Assembly (NCBI RefSeq): GCF_020510685.1
Contig: NZ_CP075185.1
Span: forward strand, 2,542,001-2,606,000
Direction of reading: 5' to 3'
DNA from: Dechloromonas denitrificans
Lineage (GTDB): Bacteria; Pseudomonadota; Gammaproteobacteria; Burkholderiales; Rhodocyclaceae
Length of the DNA stretch: 64,000 nt
Shown here in pieces: positions 25,512-39,212 of the stretch; within the stretch, counting starts at the first letter, position 1; every line of letters starts with the position of its first letter. A program made the translations under genes and the position numbers. The notes under the pieces were generated by a model. It ran no database searches. It saw only the letters and a list, made by a program, of their open reading frames with translations, and was not told where the DNA came from.

Positions 25512-25841
25512 ATGCCGATGAACAGAACCTACGCCGAAACAGAACCAAGCCGCGCCGAAATAGACGCCCTGACCGGCCCCATCCTGATCGAGTTCGGCGC
25601 CCCCTGGTGCGGCCATTGCCAGGCCGCCCAGGCCCTTATCGAAGCCGCCTTTCCTGTCGATTCGCCGATCAAGCACCTGAAGATTCAGGATGGCCCGGGC
25701 CTGCGACTAGGTCGATCATTCCGCATCAAACTCTGGCCGACCCTGGTTTTCATCAACCACGGCCAGGAAATCAGCCGCCTTGTCCGGCCCGGCGACGCAG
25801 CAAGCATTGCCGACGCCATCGCCGCCATCGCCGCGCCATGA
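25512..25841 (+). CDS. Thioredoxin-fold protein
   Basis: 109 residues, with the active-site motif APWCGHCQAAQ (C33 and C36) and the cis-proline in LWPTLVFINHG. No signal peptide, so it is a cytoplasmic thiol-disulphide protein. It is shorter between the motif and the cis-proline than TrxA. The start at ATG 25512 follows the previous stop by 4 bases; ATG 25518 is possible. The end overlaps the Fe-S gene by ATGA. Confidence 0.85.
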   Translation: MPMNRTYAETEPSRAEIDALTGPILIEFGAPWCGHCQAAQALIEAAFPVDSPIKHLKIQDGPGLRLGRSFRIKLWPTLVFINHGQEISRLVRPGDAASIADAIAAIAAP

Positions 25842-26521
25842 CGCAAGCCGATTTCACGTCGCTCAACGCCGCCGGCCTGAACCTGCAAGCGATTTTCAAC
25901 ATCGCTGATCTACCGGCCGAACTGGCTGGCGAAATCCGCCAGCGCTTCGATCCGGAAAGCCGCTATCGCCAACTGATCCTGATCGGCCATGGCGGAAAGC
26001 GCTTGTGGGCCGCGCTCAAGGACTCGGGCATTACATCGGAAAATCCGATCGACGATTTCAGTAGCGCGATGGTGCGCCAGTGGTTGGCGGCGCATCGCCA
26101 TACCATCATCTACCCGGCCAGGGATTCGCTTGGCCTGCAGGCGCTGGGAAAGCTGGCCGGCTGGCACCATGCTTCGCCCTTCATGGTCGGCATCAACGAA
26201 ACCTGGGGCAGCTGGTACGCTTACCGCGTCGTCGTGCTGAGCGACACGGATTTTGCGCCGAGCATCCGGCAAACCACGGCGTCGCCCTGCACACAATGTC
26301 CGGACCAGCCATGCCTTGCCAGTTGCCCGGCCGGTGCCCTGTCAGGTGATGCGTTCGACCTGAACAAATGCATCGCCTACCGGAAACAGCCGGCCTCCGC
26401 CTGCCGTGCGACCTGTCTGGCCCGCGTCAGTTGCCCGGTCGGCACCGAACATCGCTATTGCGATGCACAGATTGCCCACACCTACACGATTTCCATGCGG
26501 ATGATCGACGCGCGGTACTGA
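25838..26521 (+). CDS. 4Fe-4S ferredoxin-like protein, QueG-related
   Basis: 227 residues. The C-terminal half has a cluster motif SPCTQCPDQPCLASCPAGAL (CxxCxxxxCxxxC), with further cysteines (CRATCLARVSC, YCDAQ) that may hold a second cluster or another site. The N-terminal half (GHGGKRLWAALKDSG) resembles the domain preceding ferredoxin motifs in epoxyqueuosine-reductase-like proteins, but it is much shorter than QueG, and a queuosine role is not claimed. It overlaps the thioredoxin-like gene by ATGA, which suggests a redox pair. Confidence 0.75.
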   Translation: MTQADFTSLNAAGLNLQAIFNIADLPAELAGEIRQRFDPESRYRQLILIGHGGKRLWAALKDSGITSENPIDDFSSAMVRQWLAAHRHTIIYPARDSLGLQALGKLAGWHHASPFMVGINETWGSWYAYRVVVLSDTDFAPSIRQTTASPCTQCPDQPCLASCPAGALSGDAFDLNKCIAYRKQPASACRATCLARVSCPVGTEHRYCDAQIAHTYTISMRMIDARY

Positions 26522-26525
26522 GCCT

Positions 26526-26696
26526 TCAGGCGCCGCGGCTCTGAACACGAGCCTTGCGGCGCCAGCAAGCCGGCTTCTTCAAACTGGACACATCGATGCC
26601 GCCCGGCGCAAAAATTTCACGGGCGCGCGCCAGACGCTCAATCTCGTCCTGAGATACGCCGGCAATCTGCTCAAACCATTTCTGAAATCGTTTCAT
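26526..26696 (-). CDS. 56-residue protein, predicted SOS-regulated
   Basis: This short frame has a good AGGAG ribosome-binding site 8 bases before ATG 26696. It encodes a basic protein with an amphipathic N-terminal helix (MKRFQKWFEQIAGVSQDEIE), a loop FAPGGIDVSS and a basic tail with one cysteine. No signal peptide or full transmembrane span. A near-perfect LexA box at 26777-26796, overlapping the -35 region of a GATAAT promoter, lies 81 bases upstream and no other gene is placed to use it. So it is probably DNA-damage induced. A cell-division or DNA-repair accessory role is possible, but the function is unknown. Confidence 0.7.
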   Translation of the reverse strand: MKRFQKWFEQIAGVSQDEIERLARAREIFAPGGIDVSSLKKPACWRRKARVQSRGA

Positions 26697-26776
26697 AGCG
26701 AATACTCCTGACAGCCATCGGTTGATGAATCGGCACGCACTCTGTTTGGCGTACGGTCAGGCGTAGATTATCCGAA

Positions 26777-26796
26777 TACTGTATGTATGTACAGTA
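26777..26796 (-). promoter_or_regulatory. LexA (SOS) box
   Basis: TACTGTATGTATGTACAGTA matches the LexA consensus (CTGT-N8-ACAG with alternating T/A centre) on all conserved bases. It sits within an 11 bp inverted repeat (26773-26800). On the minus strand it covers the -35 and spacer of a promoter with -10 GATAAT at 26772-26767, where LexA would block transcription. Confidence 0.8.
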
Positions 26797-26821
26797 TTCG
26801 ATAAAAGTCGCTCCAGAAATG

Positions 26822-26886
26822 CCAATGCCCGTCAAAACGGGCATTGGACAAAACGCTGGATTCCCGTCTGGGCGGGTGCATTCCAG
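26822..26886. repeat. Two adjacent hairpins downstream of slyD
   Basis: A 10 bp stem (CCAATGCCCG 26822-26831 with CGGGCATTGG 26838-26847) is followed by a second structure at 26856-26886 (CTGGATTCCCG...CGGGTGCATTCCAG). The second resembles dispersed CTGGATTCCCGCCTG-type repeats common in proteobacteria. Together they could end slyD transcription on the minus strand, though no T-run follows. Confidence 0.45.
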
Positions 26887-26888
26887 GT

Positions 26889-27389
26889 TTAGTGGCAGGT
26901 TTCCTCGTCGTCGTCTGGATTATGGACGTGACCGTGTTCGAGCTCTTCGGCACTGGCCGGACGAATCGACGTCACGGTGCAGGTGAAGATCAGGGCCATG
27001 CCGGCCAGCGGGTGGTTGCCGTCAAGCACAACCTTGTCGTCGGCAATATCGGTAACGCGATAGATGACGAAATCGTCCTCGCTGCCTTCTTCCGGGCCGC
27101 CTTCGAACTGCATGCCGACCTGCAGTTCCTTGGGAAAGTCCTTGCGCGGCTCGATCTGCACCAGTTCGGCATCGTAGTCGCCAAAGGCTTCGTCCGGCTG
27201 CAGCTTGACCTGCACCGATTCGCCGATCTTCTTGCCGTGCAGCGCCTCTTCGATTTTCGGGAAAATATCTTCGTAGCCGCCATGCAGATAGATGAGCGGC
27301 TCACGGCCTTCGTCGACGACTTCGCCATCCGGATCGGTGACGTGGTATTCGAGATTGATGACGTTACCTTTGGCAACCAGCATGTTCAT
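26889..27389 (-). CDS. slyD: FKBP-type peptidyl-prolyl isomerase, SlyD-like
   Basis: 166 residues. The split FKBP domain wraps an insert-in-flap (about 70-120), with LEYHVTDPDGEVVDEG at the start and DGNHPLAGMALIF after it, as in SlyD. The C-terminus has several His, Asp, Glu and one Cys (EHGHVHNPDDDEETCH) that could bind metal, a shorter version of the His-rich E. coli tail. It is a cytoplasmic folding catalyst and chaperone. Overlaps the peroxiredoxin gene by ATGA. Confidence 0.93.
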   Translation of the reverse strand: MNMLVAKGNVINLEYHVTDPDGEVVDEGREPLIYLHGGYEDIFPKIEEALHGKKIGESVQVKLQPDEAFGDYDAELVQIEPRKDFPKELQVGMQFEGGPEEGSEDDFVIYRVTDIADDKVVLDGNHPLAGMALIFTCTVTSIRPASAEELEHGHVHNPDDDEETCH

Positions 27390-27859
27390 GAATTCAGTTC
27401 CTTGACGAGGCGCAGCACTTCCAGTGCGTGGCCCTTGTAATTGACGTTGTAGAGCGCATGGCGAATGATACCCGTGCGATCGATGATGAAGGTGGAACGG
27501 ACGACGCCGTATTTTTTGTGGCCATCCACCTCTCTGGCCTGCCAGACGCCGTACTGCTTGCAGACGACACCCTCAGTGTCCGACAGCAGTTCGAGTCCGA
27601 TGCCTTCCTTGTCGCGAAACTCCGCGTGCTTCAGGCAATCGTCACGGCTGATGCCGAACAGGAGGCAATCCTGTTTATGGAAGTCCCCTTCGTGATCCGA
27701 AAAATCGGTCGCCTCCTTGGTGCAACAGGGGGTCCCATCCTTCGCGTAAAAGAAAAGCACGATGTGCTTTTGTCCCTGAAAGTTCGCCAGATCGATAGTC
27801 TCCATATCGGCATCGGGCAACAAAAACGTCGGGGCTCGCTCGCCAACCTTGAGCAGCAT
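27386..27859 (-). CDS. Peroxiredoxin (Bcp/PrxQ-like)
   Basis: 157 residues of a thiol peroxidase. The peroxidatic cysteine region FFYAKDGTPCCTKEATDF contains C45 and C46 in place of the usual TPGCT; either could be peroxidatic, C46 aligning best with the CT-E pattern. A further Cys (CLKHAEF) and VVCKQYG could supply the resolving cysteine. It reduces peroxides in the cytoplasm using thioredoxin. First gene of the pair with slyD. Confidence 0.9.
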   Translation of the reverse strand: MLLKVGERAPTFLLPDADMETIDLANFQGQKHIVLFFYAKDGTPCCTKEATDFSDHEGDFHKQDCLLFGISRDDCLKHAEFRDKEGIGLELLSDTEGVVCKQYGVWQAREVDGHKKYGVVRSTFIIDRTGIIRHALYNVNYKGHALEVLRLVKELNS

Positions 27860-27945
27860 GTTGTTCTCCTGAAGCGCTCTGCGTGAGGGACTGCTGCGAA
27901 CGATTCTAGCGGAGCCGCCTACTGCGGTCGACGCCTTTATTTCAC

Positions 27946-28230
27946 TTATTTTCCAGGAACTTTTTCCGGGATTTGAACGAAGGTTTCATCCTGCTTGACC
28001 ATGCCCAATTCGAAACGGGCACGCTCTTCGATCGCCTCGTAACCTTGCTTCAGGTCGCGAACTTCGGCATCGAGACCGGCATTCCTGATTTCCAGCTTCT
28101 TGGTTACTTCCTTCTGTTGCTGCAATTGACGGTCGTACTCCCAAACCTTCAGCCAGCCGCCCTTACCCACCCAGAGGGGGTACTGGAGCAGGCCAATGGC
28201 TGCAAGGAGGCCGACCGTCAGCCAGCGCAT
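27946..28230 (-). CDS. ftsB: Cell division protein FtsB
   Basis: 94 residues: a single N-terminal membrane helix (about 3-20), then a coiled coil (30-75, with [19 protein letters not shown]) and the [16 protein letters not shown] region typical of FtsB. It joins FtsL and FtsQ at the division site. It follows eno by 5 bases, in the order pyrG-kdsA-eno-ftsB found widely in betaproteobacteria. Confidence 0.95.
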   Translation of the reverse strand: MRWLTVGLLAAIGLLQYPLWVGKGGWLKVWEYDRQLQQQKEVTKKLEIRNAGLDAEVRDLKQGYEAIEERARFELGMVKQDETFVQIPEKVPGK

Positions 28231-28235
28231 AAACC

Positions 28236-29528
<1,293 letters not shown>

Positions 29529-29574
29529 TTATTAACGATAAATTGAAAGAACTACTTAAATTAGATCACCGACG

Positions 29575-29603
29575 CCGGAAATGAATGTCCCATTCGTTTC
29601 CGG
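29575..29603 (-). terminator. Hairpin between kdsA and eno
   Basis: CCGGAAATGAATG (29575-29587) pairs with CATTCGTTTCCGG (29591-29603), 13 bp with one mismatch and a three-base loop. No T-run follows on the minus strand, so it may be an RNA-processing or partial termination site rather than a full terminator. Confidence 0.4.
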
Positions 29604-29608
29604 CCGCC

Positions 29609-33173
<3,565 letters not shown>

Positions 33174-33181
<8 letters not shown>

Positions 33182-34325
33182 TAGCGGCAAGGTTTACATC
33201 ACCGGCACTTCGGCGTTCCTGCCCAATGCCCCGGTCGACAACGACGGGATCGAAAACGTCCTCGGCATGATCGGCAGCAAGCCTTCGCGCGCCCGCCGCG
33301 TCGTGCTGCGCAACAACGGCATCCGCCAACGCCACTATGCGATTGACCCGGCGACCGGCCGGACTACCCATAGCAACGCCCAGCTGACCGCCGAAGCGGT
33401 GCGTGGCCTCGGCCCCATCGAGGGCATCGACTGCCTGGCCACCGGCACCTCGATGCCCGACCAGCTGATGCCCAACCACGGCGTGATGGTGCATGGCGAA
33501 CTGGGCATTCCGGCCTGTGAAGTGGTATCGACCGCCGGCATCTGCGTTTCCGGCATCACGGCGCTCAAATATGCCTATATGAGCGTCCTCTGCGGGCAGG
33601 CCAGAAACGCCGTGGCGACCGGTTCCGAACTGGCCTCGGCGGTGCTGCATGCGCGCAATTTTGAAGCGGAATCCGAACATCGCGTTGCCGAACTGGAAGC
33701 CAACCCGGAAATCGCTTTTGAAAAGGATTTCCTGCGCTGGATGCTCTCCGATGGTGCCGGCGCCTTTCTGCTGCAGGACACCCCGCGCCGCGATGGCCTG
33801 TCGCTGCGCATCGAATGGATGGAAATCCTCTCGCAGGCCCACAGCGCCGACGTCTGCATGTACTCCGGCGGCGAAAAGCAGGCCGATGGCTCGCTGAAAA
33901 GCTGGAGCGCCTTTCCGCCCAGCCAATGGGCCAGCCGCTCGGTCTTTTCCGTCAAGCAGGACGTTCGTCTGCTCAACGAGAACGTCGTTTACCTGACGGC
34001 CGGCAAACCGCTGGAAAAAGTCATGGCGACGCGCGGCCTCAAGGCGAGCGACGTCGACTGGTACCTGCCCCACATGTCTTCTGAGTATTTCCGCCAGCCG
34101 ATGGCCGACTGCATGGCGGCCGTCGGTTTCGCCGTGCCGCAGGAAAAGTGGTTCACCAACCTGCATACCAAGGGCAACACCGGCTCGGCCTCAATCTACA
34201 TCATGGTCGACGAGCTGCTGAAAAGCGGTCGGCTCAAGGCCGGCGACCGGCTGCTCTGCTTCATCCCGGAAAGCGGCCGGTTCACCGGCTCGCTGATGTA
34301 CCTGACGGCGGTCGAGCATGCTTGA
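33174..34325 (+). CDS. Beta-ketoacyl-ACP synthase III family protein (DarB-like)
   Basis: 383 residues, longer than FabH (about 320). The catalytic triad is intact: C124 in VVSTAGICVSG, H300 in YLPHMSSEYF and N335 in KGNTGSASI. The enzyme should condense an acyl thioester with a second acyl group. Length and the neighbouring DarA-like gene favour a secondary-metabolite ketosynthase over primary fatty-acid initiation. It overlaps both neighbours by 8 bases. Confidence 0.88.
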
Positions 34326-34713
34326 CAGCGAAGTGCCGCAGGAAGGCAACGTCACCCTCGGCGGCCATCGCAAGGCGCTCTACGCCCGTGGCGCCGACGG
34401 AAAGATGCATATCGTCCAGTCGACCGGTTGGGAAGTCGAGGAAATCGTTACCCGCCAGGCCGTCGATGACCTGAACCGGCTGGCCGACGAAGCCCGCCAA
34501 CGGGTCGCCGCCGGGCAGACCTCGGCCCTCGAATACCACATGCACAAGGCGCGGATGGATGTGCCGCTGCTGGCGCAGGTTACCGGCCTCTGGCAATGGC
34601 GCATCCGCCGCCATTTCCGCCCCGATTTGTTTGCTCACCTTTCGCCTTCGCTGCTGGCGCGCTACGCCGACGCGATGGGCCTCACCGTCGCCCAGTTGAC
34701 CAAGGTCGAATGA
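34318..34713 (+). CDS. Unknown protein of the acyl-metabolite cluster
   Basis: 131 residues. The N-terminal part (GNVTLGGHRKALYARGADG, then VEEIVTRQAVDDL) has mixed strand and helix character. The C-terminal part (LAQVTGLWQWRIRRHF...LLARYADAMGLTVAQL) looks like a small helix-turn-helix, with spacing like that of Xre-type domains. It could regulate the cluster or act as an adaptor. It overlaps the KAS III gene by 8 bases and the BtrH-like gene by 4. Confidence 0.65.
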   Translation: MLDSEVPQEGNVTLGGHRKALYARGADGKMHIVQSTGWEVEEIVTRQAVDDLNRLADEARQRVAAGQTSALEYHMHKARMDVPLLAQVTGLWQWRIRRHFRPDLFAHLSPSLLARYADAMGLTVAQLTKVE

Positions 34714-35705
34714 TGGAATTCCAGCATAGCCAGGCCTCCCATTGCGAGAGCGGCGTCATGTCGACGATGTTGCGTCATCAGGGCCTGCCGATTTCCGAGC
34801 CGATGGCCTTCGGCCTGTCGTCGGCGATGTCCTTCGCCTACCTGCCGATCGTCAAAATCAACGGCCTGCCGCTGGTTTCCTACCGGATGCCGCCGAAATT
34901 CATCATCAAGGGCCTGCAGAAACCGCTCGGCCTGAAGATGCGCTTCGAGACCTTCCGCAACCCGGCCGCCGGCACCCGCCGCCTCGACGAACTGTTGGCA
35001 GCCGGCGAAGTGGTCGGCATGCAGACCTCGGTATTCTGGCTACCCTACATGCCGGAAGACCTGCGCTTTCATTTCAATGCCCACAACGTGCTGGCCTTTG
35101 GCCGCGACACAGCGAGCGGCGACTACCAGCTGTCCGACCCGGTCTTTGAAGCGCCGGTCAGTTGCCCGGGCGAGGCGCTGCAAAAAGCGCGCTTCGCCAA
35201 AGGCGTGCTTGCCCCGAAAGGTCTGCTCTATTACGCCACCGGCAAGCCCTCGCAGCCCGATTGGGCGATAGTGATTCCGCAGGCCATCAAGAAAACGACG
35301 CGCATCATGCTCGACGCGCCGCTGCCGATCATCGGCGTGCGCGGCATCCGCCGGCTGGCCAATGCCGTCGAACGGCTGGCCGGGCAGAACGATCCGGCCC
35401 GGGCCAAGATGTTCATCGGCCAGGTGGTGCGCATGCAGGAAGAAATCGGCACCGGCGGCGGCGGTTTCCGCTTTATCTATGCCTCTTTCCTGCAGGAAGC
35501 GGCCGACCTGCTCGGCCGGCCGCGCCTCAACGAACTCGCCGACGCCCTGGTCGAGGTCGGTGACGAGTGGCGAGAATTCGCGCTGTCGGCCGCCCGCATG
35601 ATCCGCGACCGCGAACCCCTGGTGCCGGCCAAACTGGCCGACCAGTTGCGCCGGATCGCCGACCACGAACAGACTTTTTTCCGCGACCTGCGCCGCGCCG
35701 CCTGA
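34710..35705 (+). CDS. BtrH N-terminal domain protein (candidate acyltransferase)
   Basis: 331 residues. The first 150 residues match the BtrH N-terminal domain: SQASHCESGVMSTMLRH contains the likely nucleophile cysteine and FHFNAHNVLAFGRD a likely catalytic histidine. The C-terminal part resembles DUF4872. BtrH in butirosin synthesis moves an acyl chain from an ACP to an amine, so this protein may unload the ACP encoded three genes downstream. Start is ATG 34710 (or 34713), overlapping the previous stop; it overlaps the ABC gene by one base. Confidence 0.78.
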   Translation: MMEFQHSQASHCESGVMSTMLRHQGLPISEPMAFGLSSAMSFAYLPIVKINGLPLVSYRMPPKFIIKGLQKPLGLKMRFETFRNPAAGTRRLDELLAAGEVVGMQTSVFWLPYMPEDLRFHFNAHNVLAFGRDTASGDYQLSDPVFEAPVSCPGEALQKARFAKGVLAPKGLLYYATGKPSQPDWAIVIPQAIKKTTRIMLDAPLPIIGVRGIRRLANAVERLAGQNDPARAKMFIGQVVRMQEEIGTGGGGFRFIYASFLQEAADLLGRPRLNELADALVEVGDEWREFALSAARMIRDREPLVPAKLADQLRRIADHEQTFFRDLRRAA

Positions 35706-36631
35706 TGCTGTCCATCGACAGCGTCTCCTACTGTTATCGTTCAGCCGCCACACCGGCCCTCCAGGGCGTTTCGCTGAACATTCCGGCCGGTGGCGTGTAT
35801 GGCCTGCTGGGCCCGAACGGGGCCGGCAAGACGACGTTGATTTCGCTGCTCGCCGGCCTGCTGAGCGCCACCGACGGCCGGATTGCGGTGCGCGGCCAGC
35901 CGCTGGCCGCCGTCCGCGCCGCCAACCCGCGGGCCATAGCGCTGGTACCCCAGGATTACGCCTTCTACCCGATGCTCAGCGTCGGCGAGAACCTGCGTTT
36001 CTTTGCTGGCGCGCTTGGCCTGAAGGACAAGGAACTGCTCAGCCAGTGTGCCGCCGCCATCGCCTTCGCCCGCCTGGAACAGGTCACCGACAAGCGGGCC
36101 GAACAACTTTCCGGCGGCCTGCGCCGCCGGCTGAATCTGGCCATCGGCCTGCTTGGCCGGCCGCAACTGCTGCTGCTCGACGAGCCGACGGTCGGCGTCG
36201 ATCCGCAATCGCGGCATTTCCTGCTCGATTCGATTGCCGCCCTGCCTGCCGCCGGCACGACGGTGATTTACACCAGCCATTACATGGAAGAGGTCGAGGC
36301 GATCTGCCAGCAGATCGCCATCATCGACCAAGGCTCCGTGCTGGCCGCGGGCTCGCTGGCCGACATCCTGCACAGCGCCGAGCCGTTGCTTGAACTGCAT
36401 CTCGCCCAGCCACTGCCGGACGCCCTGGCCAGCCGCCATCAGGCGGTCGCCACGGCACCGCTGCACTATCTGCTGAAACCGCCGCACGGCAATGCCTCCT
36501 GGGCTGCTGCACTGCCCCGCCTGCTCGACGAACTGGCCGCGGCCGGCTGCGAAGTGCTCGATCTCAACCTCGGCCAGCACGATCTGGAACAGGTTTTCAT
36601 GCGCCTGACCAAGCGCTCGCTGCGGGACTGA
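35705..36631 (+). CDS. ABC transporter ATP-binding protein
   Basis: 308 residues. Walker A GPNGAGKTT (36-44), signature LSGGLRRRLN, Walker B LLLLDEPTVGVDP and the H-loop TSHYMEE are all present. It is of the DrrA/NatA type that works with ABC-2 permeases in export. The TGATG overlap with the BtrH-like gene and the permease 3 bases downstream place it in the cluster, where it probably exports the product. Confidence 0.93.
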   Translation: MLSIDSVSYCYRSAATPALQGVSLNIPAGGVYGLLGPNGAGKTTLISLLAGLLSATDGRIAVRGQPLAAVRAANPRAIALVPQDYAFYPMLSVGENLRFFAGALGLKDKELLSQCAAAIAFARLEQVTDKRAEQLSGGLRRRLNLAIGLLGRPQLLLLDEPTVGVDPQSRHFLLDSIAALPAAGTTVIYTSHYMEEVEAICQQIAIIDQGSVLAAGSLADILHSAEPLLELHLAQPLPDALASRHQAVATAPLHYLLKPPHGNASWAAALPRLLDELAAAGCEVLDLNLGQHDLEQVFMRLTKRSLRD

Positions 36632-36634
36632 ACC

Positions 36635-37867
36635 ATGTCGCCGCGCCTGCTCGCCCTCTGGCTCAAGGAAACCATCGCACTGATCCGCGACCGGCACGGC
36701 CTGCTGGCGCTGTTCATCATGCCGACCATTTTCATCCTGGTGATGACCATGGCGCTGCGCGACACCTTTACGCCGGGCGCCACGATCGATGCCGCCTACG
36801 TCGTGGTCGATCTCGATCAAAGCCCCCATTCGCAGGCGCTGGTCAAACGTCTCGACAAAGGCGCCGCCTTCCGCCGGCTGGACAATGGCGGCGATGCCGA
36901 TGCGGCGCGCCAGGGAATACTGGCCAGGCGCCAGGCGCTGGCGCTGGTCCTGCCGAAAGGCTTCGGCCAACGCCTGCTGATCCCGGCCGGCGCCGACGGC
37001 CAGCCGAGCGCAGCCCTGCAACTGTTGATCGACCCCGCCCTCAGCCCGGCCCTGCAACTCGCCTTCCGCAACCAGGTGATGGCCGCCCTCGGCGCGGTGC
37101 GGGCCGACGAACTGACGCAACGCGCCGGCAAGCTGTTCGGGCTGCCCGTCGCCCCCGGCGGCTCGGTCGAAAAAGACTGGCCCGACGAAATCCGCAGCAT
37201 CGCCGTGCGCAGTGATCAAAGCGCCGGACTGCCCTCGTCGGTGCAGCAAAACGTGCCCGCCTGGCTGATCTTCGCGATGTTCTTCGTGGTCATTCCGGTC
37301 TCCTCGATCTTCATCATCGAACGCCAGCAGGGCACGCTGCAACGCCTGCGCGCCATCGGCCTGCCTTTTCACCTGATCCTCAGCGGCAAGCTGCTGCCCT
37401 TCTTCGTGGTCAATCAGCTCCAGGCGGTGATGATGGTGCTGGTCGGCATGTTCGTCGTGCCGCTGTTCGGCAGCGAGGCGCTCGAACTACCGGGCAGCCT
37501 GCCGCAGCTCCTCAACTGGTGGATCGTTTCGGCCGCCGTCAGCCTCGCCGCGGTGGCCTGGGCGCTGCTCATCGCCAGCCTTGCCAGGACAGCCGAACAG
37601 GCGACCATCGTCGGCGGCGTCGGCAACATCCTGATGGGCGCCATTGGCGGCATCATGGTCCCGAAATTCATCATGCCGGCCACCATGCAGAAACTGGCGG
37701 CCCTGTCGCCGATGGCCTGGGGGCTGGAAGGCTTCCATGTCGTGATGCTGCGCCACGGCAGCTTTGCCGACCTGCTGCCCAGCCTGGCCCAACTGCTGCT
37801 CTTTGCCGGCCTCTCGCTCACCCTTGCCGTCTGGCTCAATCACCGCGCCCTCGCTGCCCGCTCATGA
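36635..37867 (+). CDS. ABC-2 type transporter permease
   Basis: 410 residues. One N-terminal membrane helix (about 20-40), a large extracytoplasmic loop (45-205) and about five more helices from 210 to 405 are visible, the layout of YhhJ/DrrB-like ABC-2 permeases. It should form the export channel for the ATPase encoded just upstream. The stop overlaps the ACP start by ATGA. Confidence 0.92.
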   Translation: MSPRLLALWLKETIALIRDRHGLLALFIMPTIFILVMTMALRDTFTPGATIDAAYVVVDLDQSPHSQALVKRLDKGAAFRRLDNGGDADAARQGILARRQALALVLPKGFGQRLLIPAGADGQPSAALQLLIDPALSPALQLAFRNQVMAALGAVRADELTQRAGKLFGLPVAPGGSVEKDWPDEIRSIAVRSDQSAGLPSSVQQNVPAWLIFAMFFVVIPVSSIFIIERQQGTLQRLRAIGLPFHLILSGKLLPFFVVNQLQAVMMVLVGMFVVPLFGSEALELPGSLPQLLNWWIVSAAVSLAAVAWALLIASLARTAEQATIVGGVGNILMGAIGGIMVPKFIMPATMQKLAALSPMAWGLEGFHVVMLRHGSFADLLPSLAQLLLFAGLSLTLAVWLNHRALAARS

Positions 37868-38133
37868 ATACCGCCCTGATCCTCGAACTGAAAACCCTGA
37901 TCATCGAAGCCTGCGACAAGGATTGCGACCCGGCCAGCATCACCGACGACGAACTGCTGTTCGGCCCGGAAGCGCCGCTGCAGCTCGACTCGCTCGACGC
38001 CCTCCAGGTTTCGATGGCGATCAAGAAAAAGTACGGACTGCGCCTGCCGGACAGCAAGGAAACCCGCCGCATCCTGTCGAGCGTCGGCAACCTGGCCGAG
38101 CATCTCGCCGCCTGGCGCGCCAGCCAGCCATGA
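37864..38133 (+). CDS. Acyl carrier protein
   Basis: 89 residues. The phosphopantetheine attachment serine is S43 in PLQLDSLDALQVS. Helices before and after fit the four-helix ACP fold. ATG 37864 is chosen over a longer upstream frame because it overlaps the permease stop (ATGA) and gives a normal ACP length. Dedicated carrier of the cluster, distinct from fatty-acid AcpP. Confidence 0.9.
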   Translation: MNTALILELKTLIIEACDKDCDPASITDDELLFGPEAPLQLDSLDALQVSMAIKKKYGLRLPDSKETRRILSSVGNLAEHLAAWRASQP

Positions 38134-39212
38134 AGCGAGCGGTTTACCTCGCCGGCAGCGGCCTGCTCTGCGCCCGCGGTGACTCGCCCGGCCGCGTGGC
38201 GGCAGCGCTGTGGGACGGCGAATGCAGCAACGGCACGGCCCGCCTGGGCGAACGCCAATTCCCCTACTTCAGCCTGCCGCTCGCCGCCACCGACTGGCTG
38301 AGCCGCGCCGCAACGGCGGTTGGCAAGGTCGCCGCCCAGCTGGCTCCGACCGCACCGGACACGCCGCTGTTCATCGCCTCTTCGTCGTTCCAGATCGGCC
38401 ACTTCGAGCAACTCGGCGCGCCGTTCGCCATACCGCTGGCCGCCGCCTCGTTCAGCACCACGCTGGCTGGGTGGCTGCAGCTCGACGGCCCGCGCTACAG
38501 TTTCTCGAACGCCTGCATCTCCGGCTTCTCCGCCCTCGATGCGGCGCGCAGCCTGATTGCCGGCGGCCAGATCGACGAAGCCATCGTCGTCGGCATTGAA
38601 TTCGCCAACCGCAGCACGCTGGCCGGCTTTGCCGCAATGGAACTGCTGTCGCCCGCCGCTTGCCGGCCCTTCGACGTCCGCCGTGACGGCCTGGTGCTGG
38701 GTGAAGCGGTGGCCGCCGTCCGCCTTTCCGCAACGCCCCAGCGCTGGCGGATCAGCGGCCTGCGCACTGGCATCGACGCCTGGTCGACAACCGGCCCCGA
38801 CCCAGCGGGCGGACCGATCGCCGCAGTCATGCGCGATTGCCTGAACGAGGCCGATCTCCAGCCAGCCGACATCGAGCTGATCAAGCTGCAGGCCGCCGGC
38901 TCGCCGGGCAGCGACCTCGCCGAAGCCAATGCGCTACGCCAGGTTTTCGGCAACCGGGTGCCGCCCCTGCTGTCGCTGAAACCGATGCTCGGCCATACGC
39001 TGGGCGCCAGCGGCATCGTCGAACTGGCCGCCCTGCTCGGCTGCCTCGATGCCGACAAGATCCCGGCGACCGCCGGGTTCACCAAGGTCGATCCGGAAAT
39101 CGCGCTGTTTCCGCTGGTTGACCGCAGCAGCGCCCACATCGAGCGGGCGCTGCTCAATCTAGTCGGCTTCGGCGGCGGTCTGGCGACGATGATCATCGAG
39201 CGCCAGCGATGA
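38130..39212 (+). CDS. Beta-ketoacyl synthase (FabF-like) lacking one catalytic histidine
   Basis: 360 residues. The nucleophile C129 (SFSNACISGFSAL) and the second histidine H289 (MLGHTLGASG) are present. The first active-site histidine, normally in HGTGT, is replaced by alanine in LQAAGSPGSD. Missing this residue, it may act as an acyl-transferring or decarboxylation-deficient ketosynthase. It overlaps the ACP gene and the next gene by ATGA each. A longer upstream frame lies within the ACP and permease genes and is rejected. Confidence 0.85.
   Translation: MKRAVYLAGSGLLCARGDSPGRVAAALWDGECSNGTARLGERQFPYFSLPLAATDWLSRAATAVGKVAAQLAPTAPDTPLFIASSSFQIGHFEQLGAPFAIPLAAASFSTTLAGWLQLDGPRYSFSNACISGFSALDAARSLIAGGQIDEAIVVGIEFANRSTLAGFAAMELLSPAACRPFDVRRDGLVLGEAVAAVRLSATPQRWRISGLRTGIDAWSTTGPDPAGGPIAAVMRDCLNEADLQPADIELIKLQAAGSPGSDLAEANALRQVFGNRVPPLLSLKPMLGHTLGASGIVELAALLGCLDADKIPATAGFTKVDPEIALFPLVDRSSAHIERALLNLVGFGGGLATMIIERQR

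Noticed and set aside
25838..26521. QueG (epoxyqueuosine reductase)
   Set aside because: The ferredoxin-like motif fits, but the protein is far shorter than QueG and lacks its N-terminal cobalamin-binding domain and C-terminal repeats.
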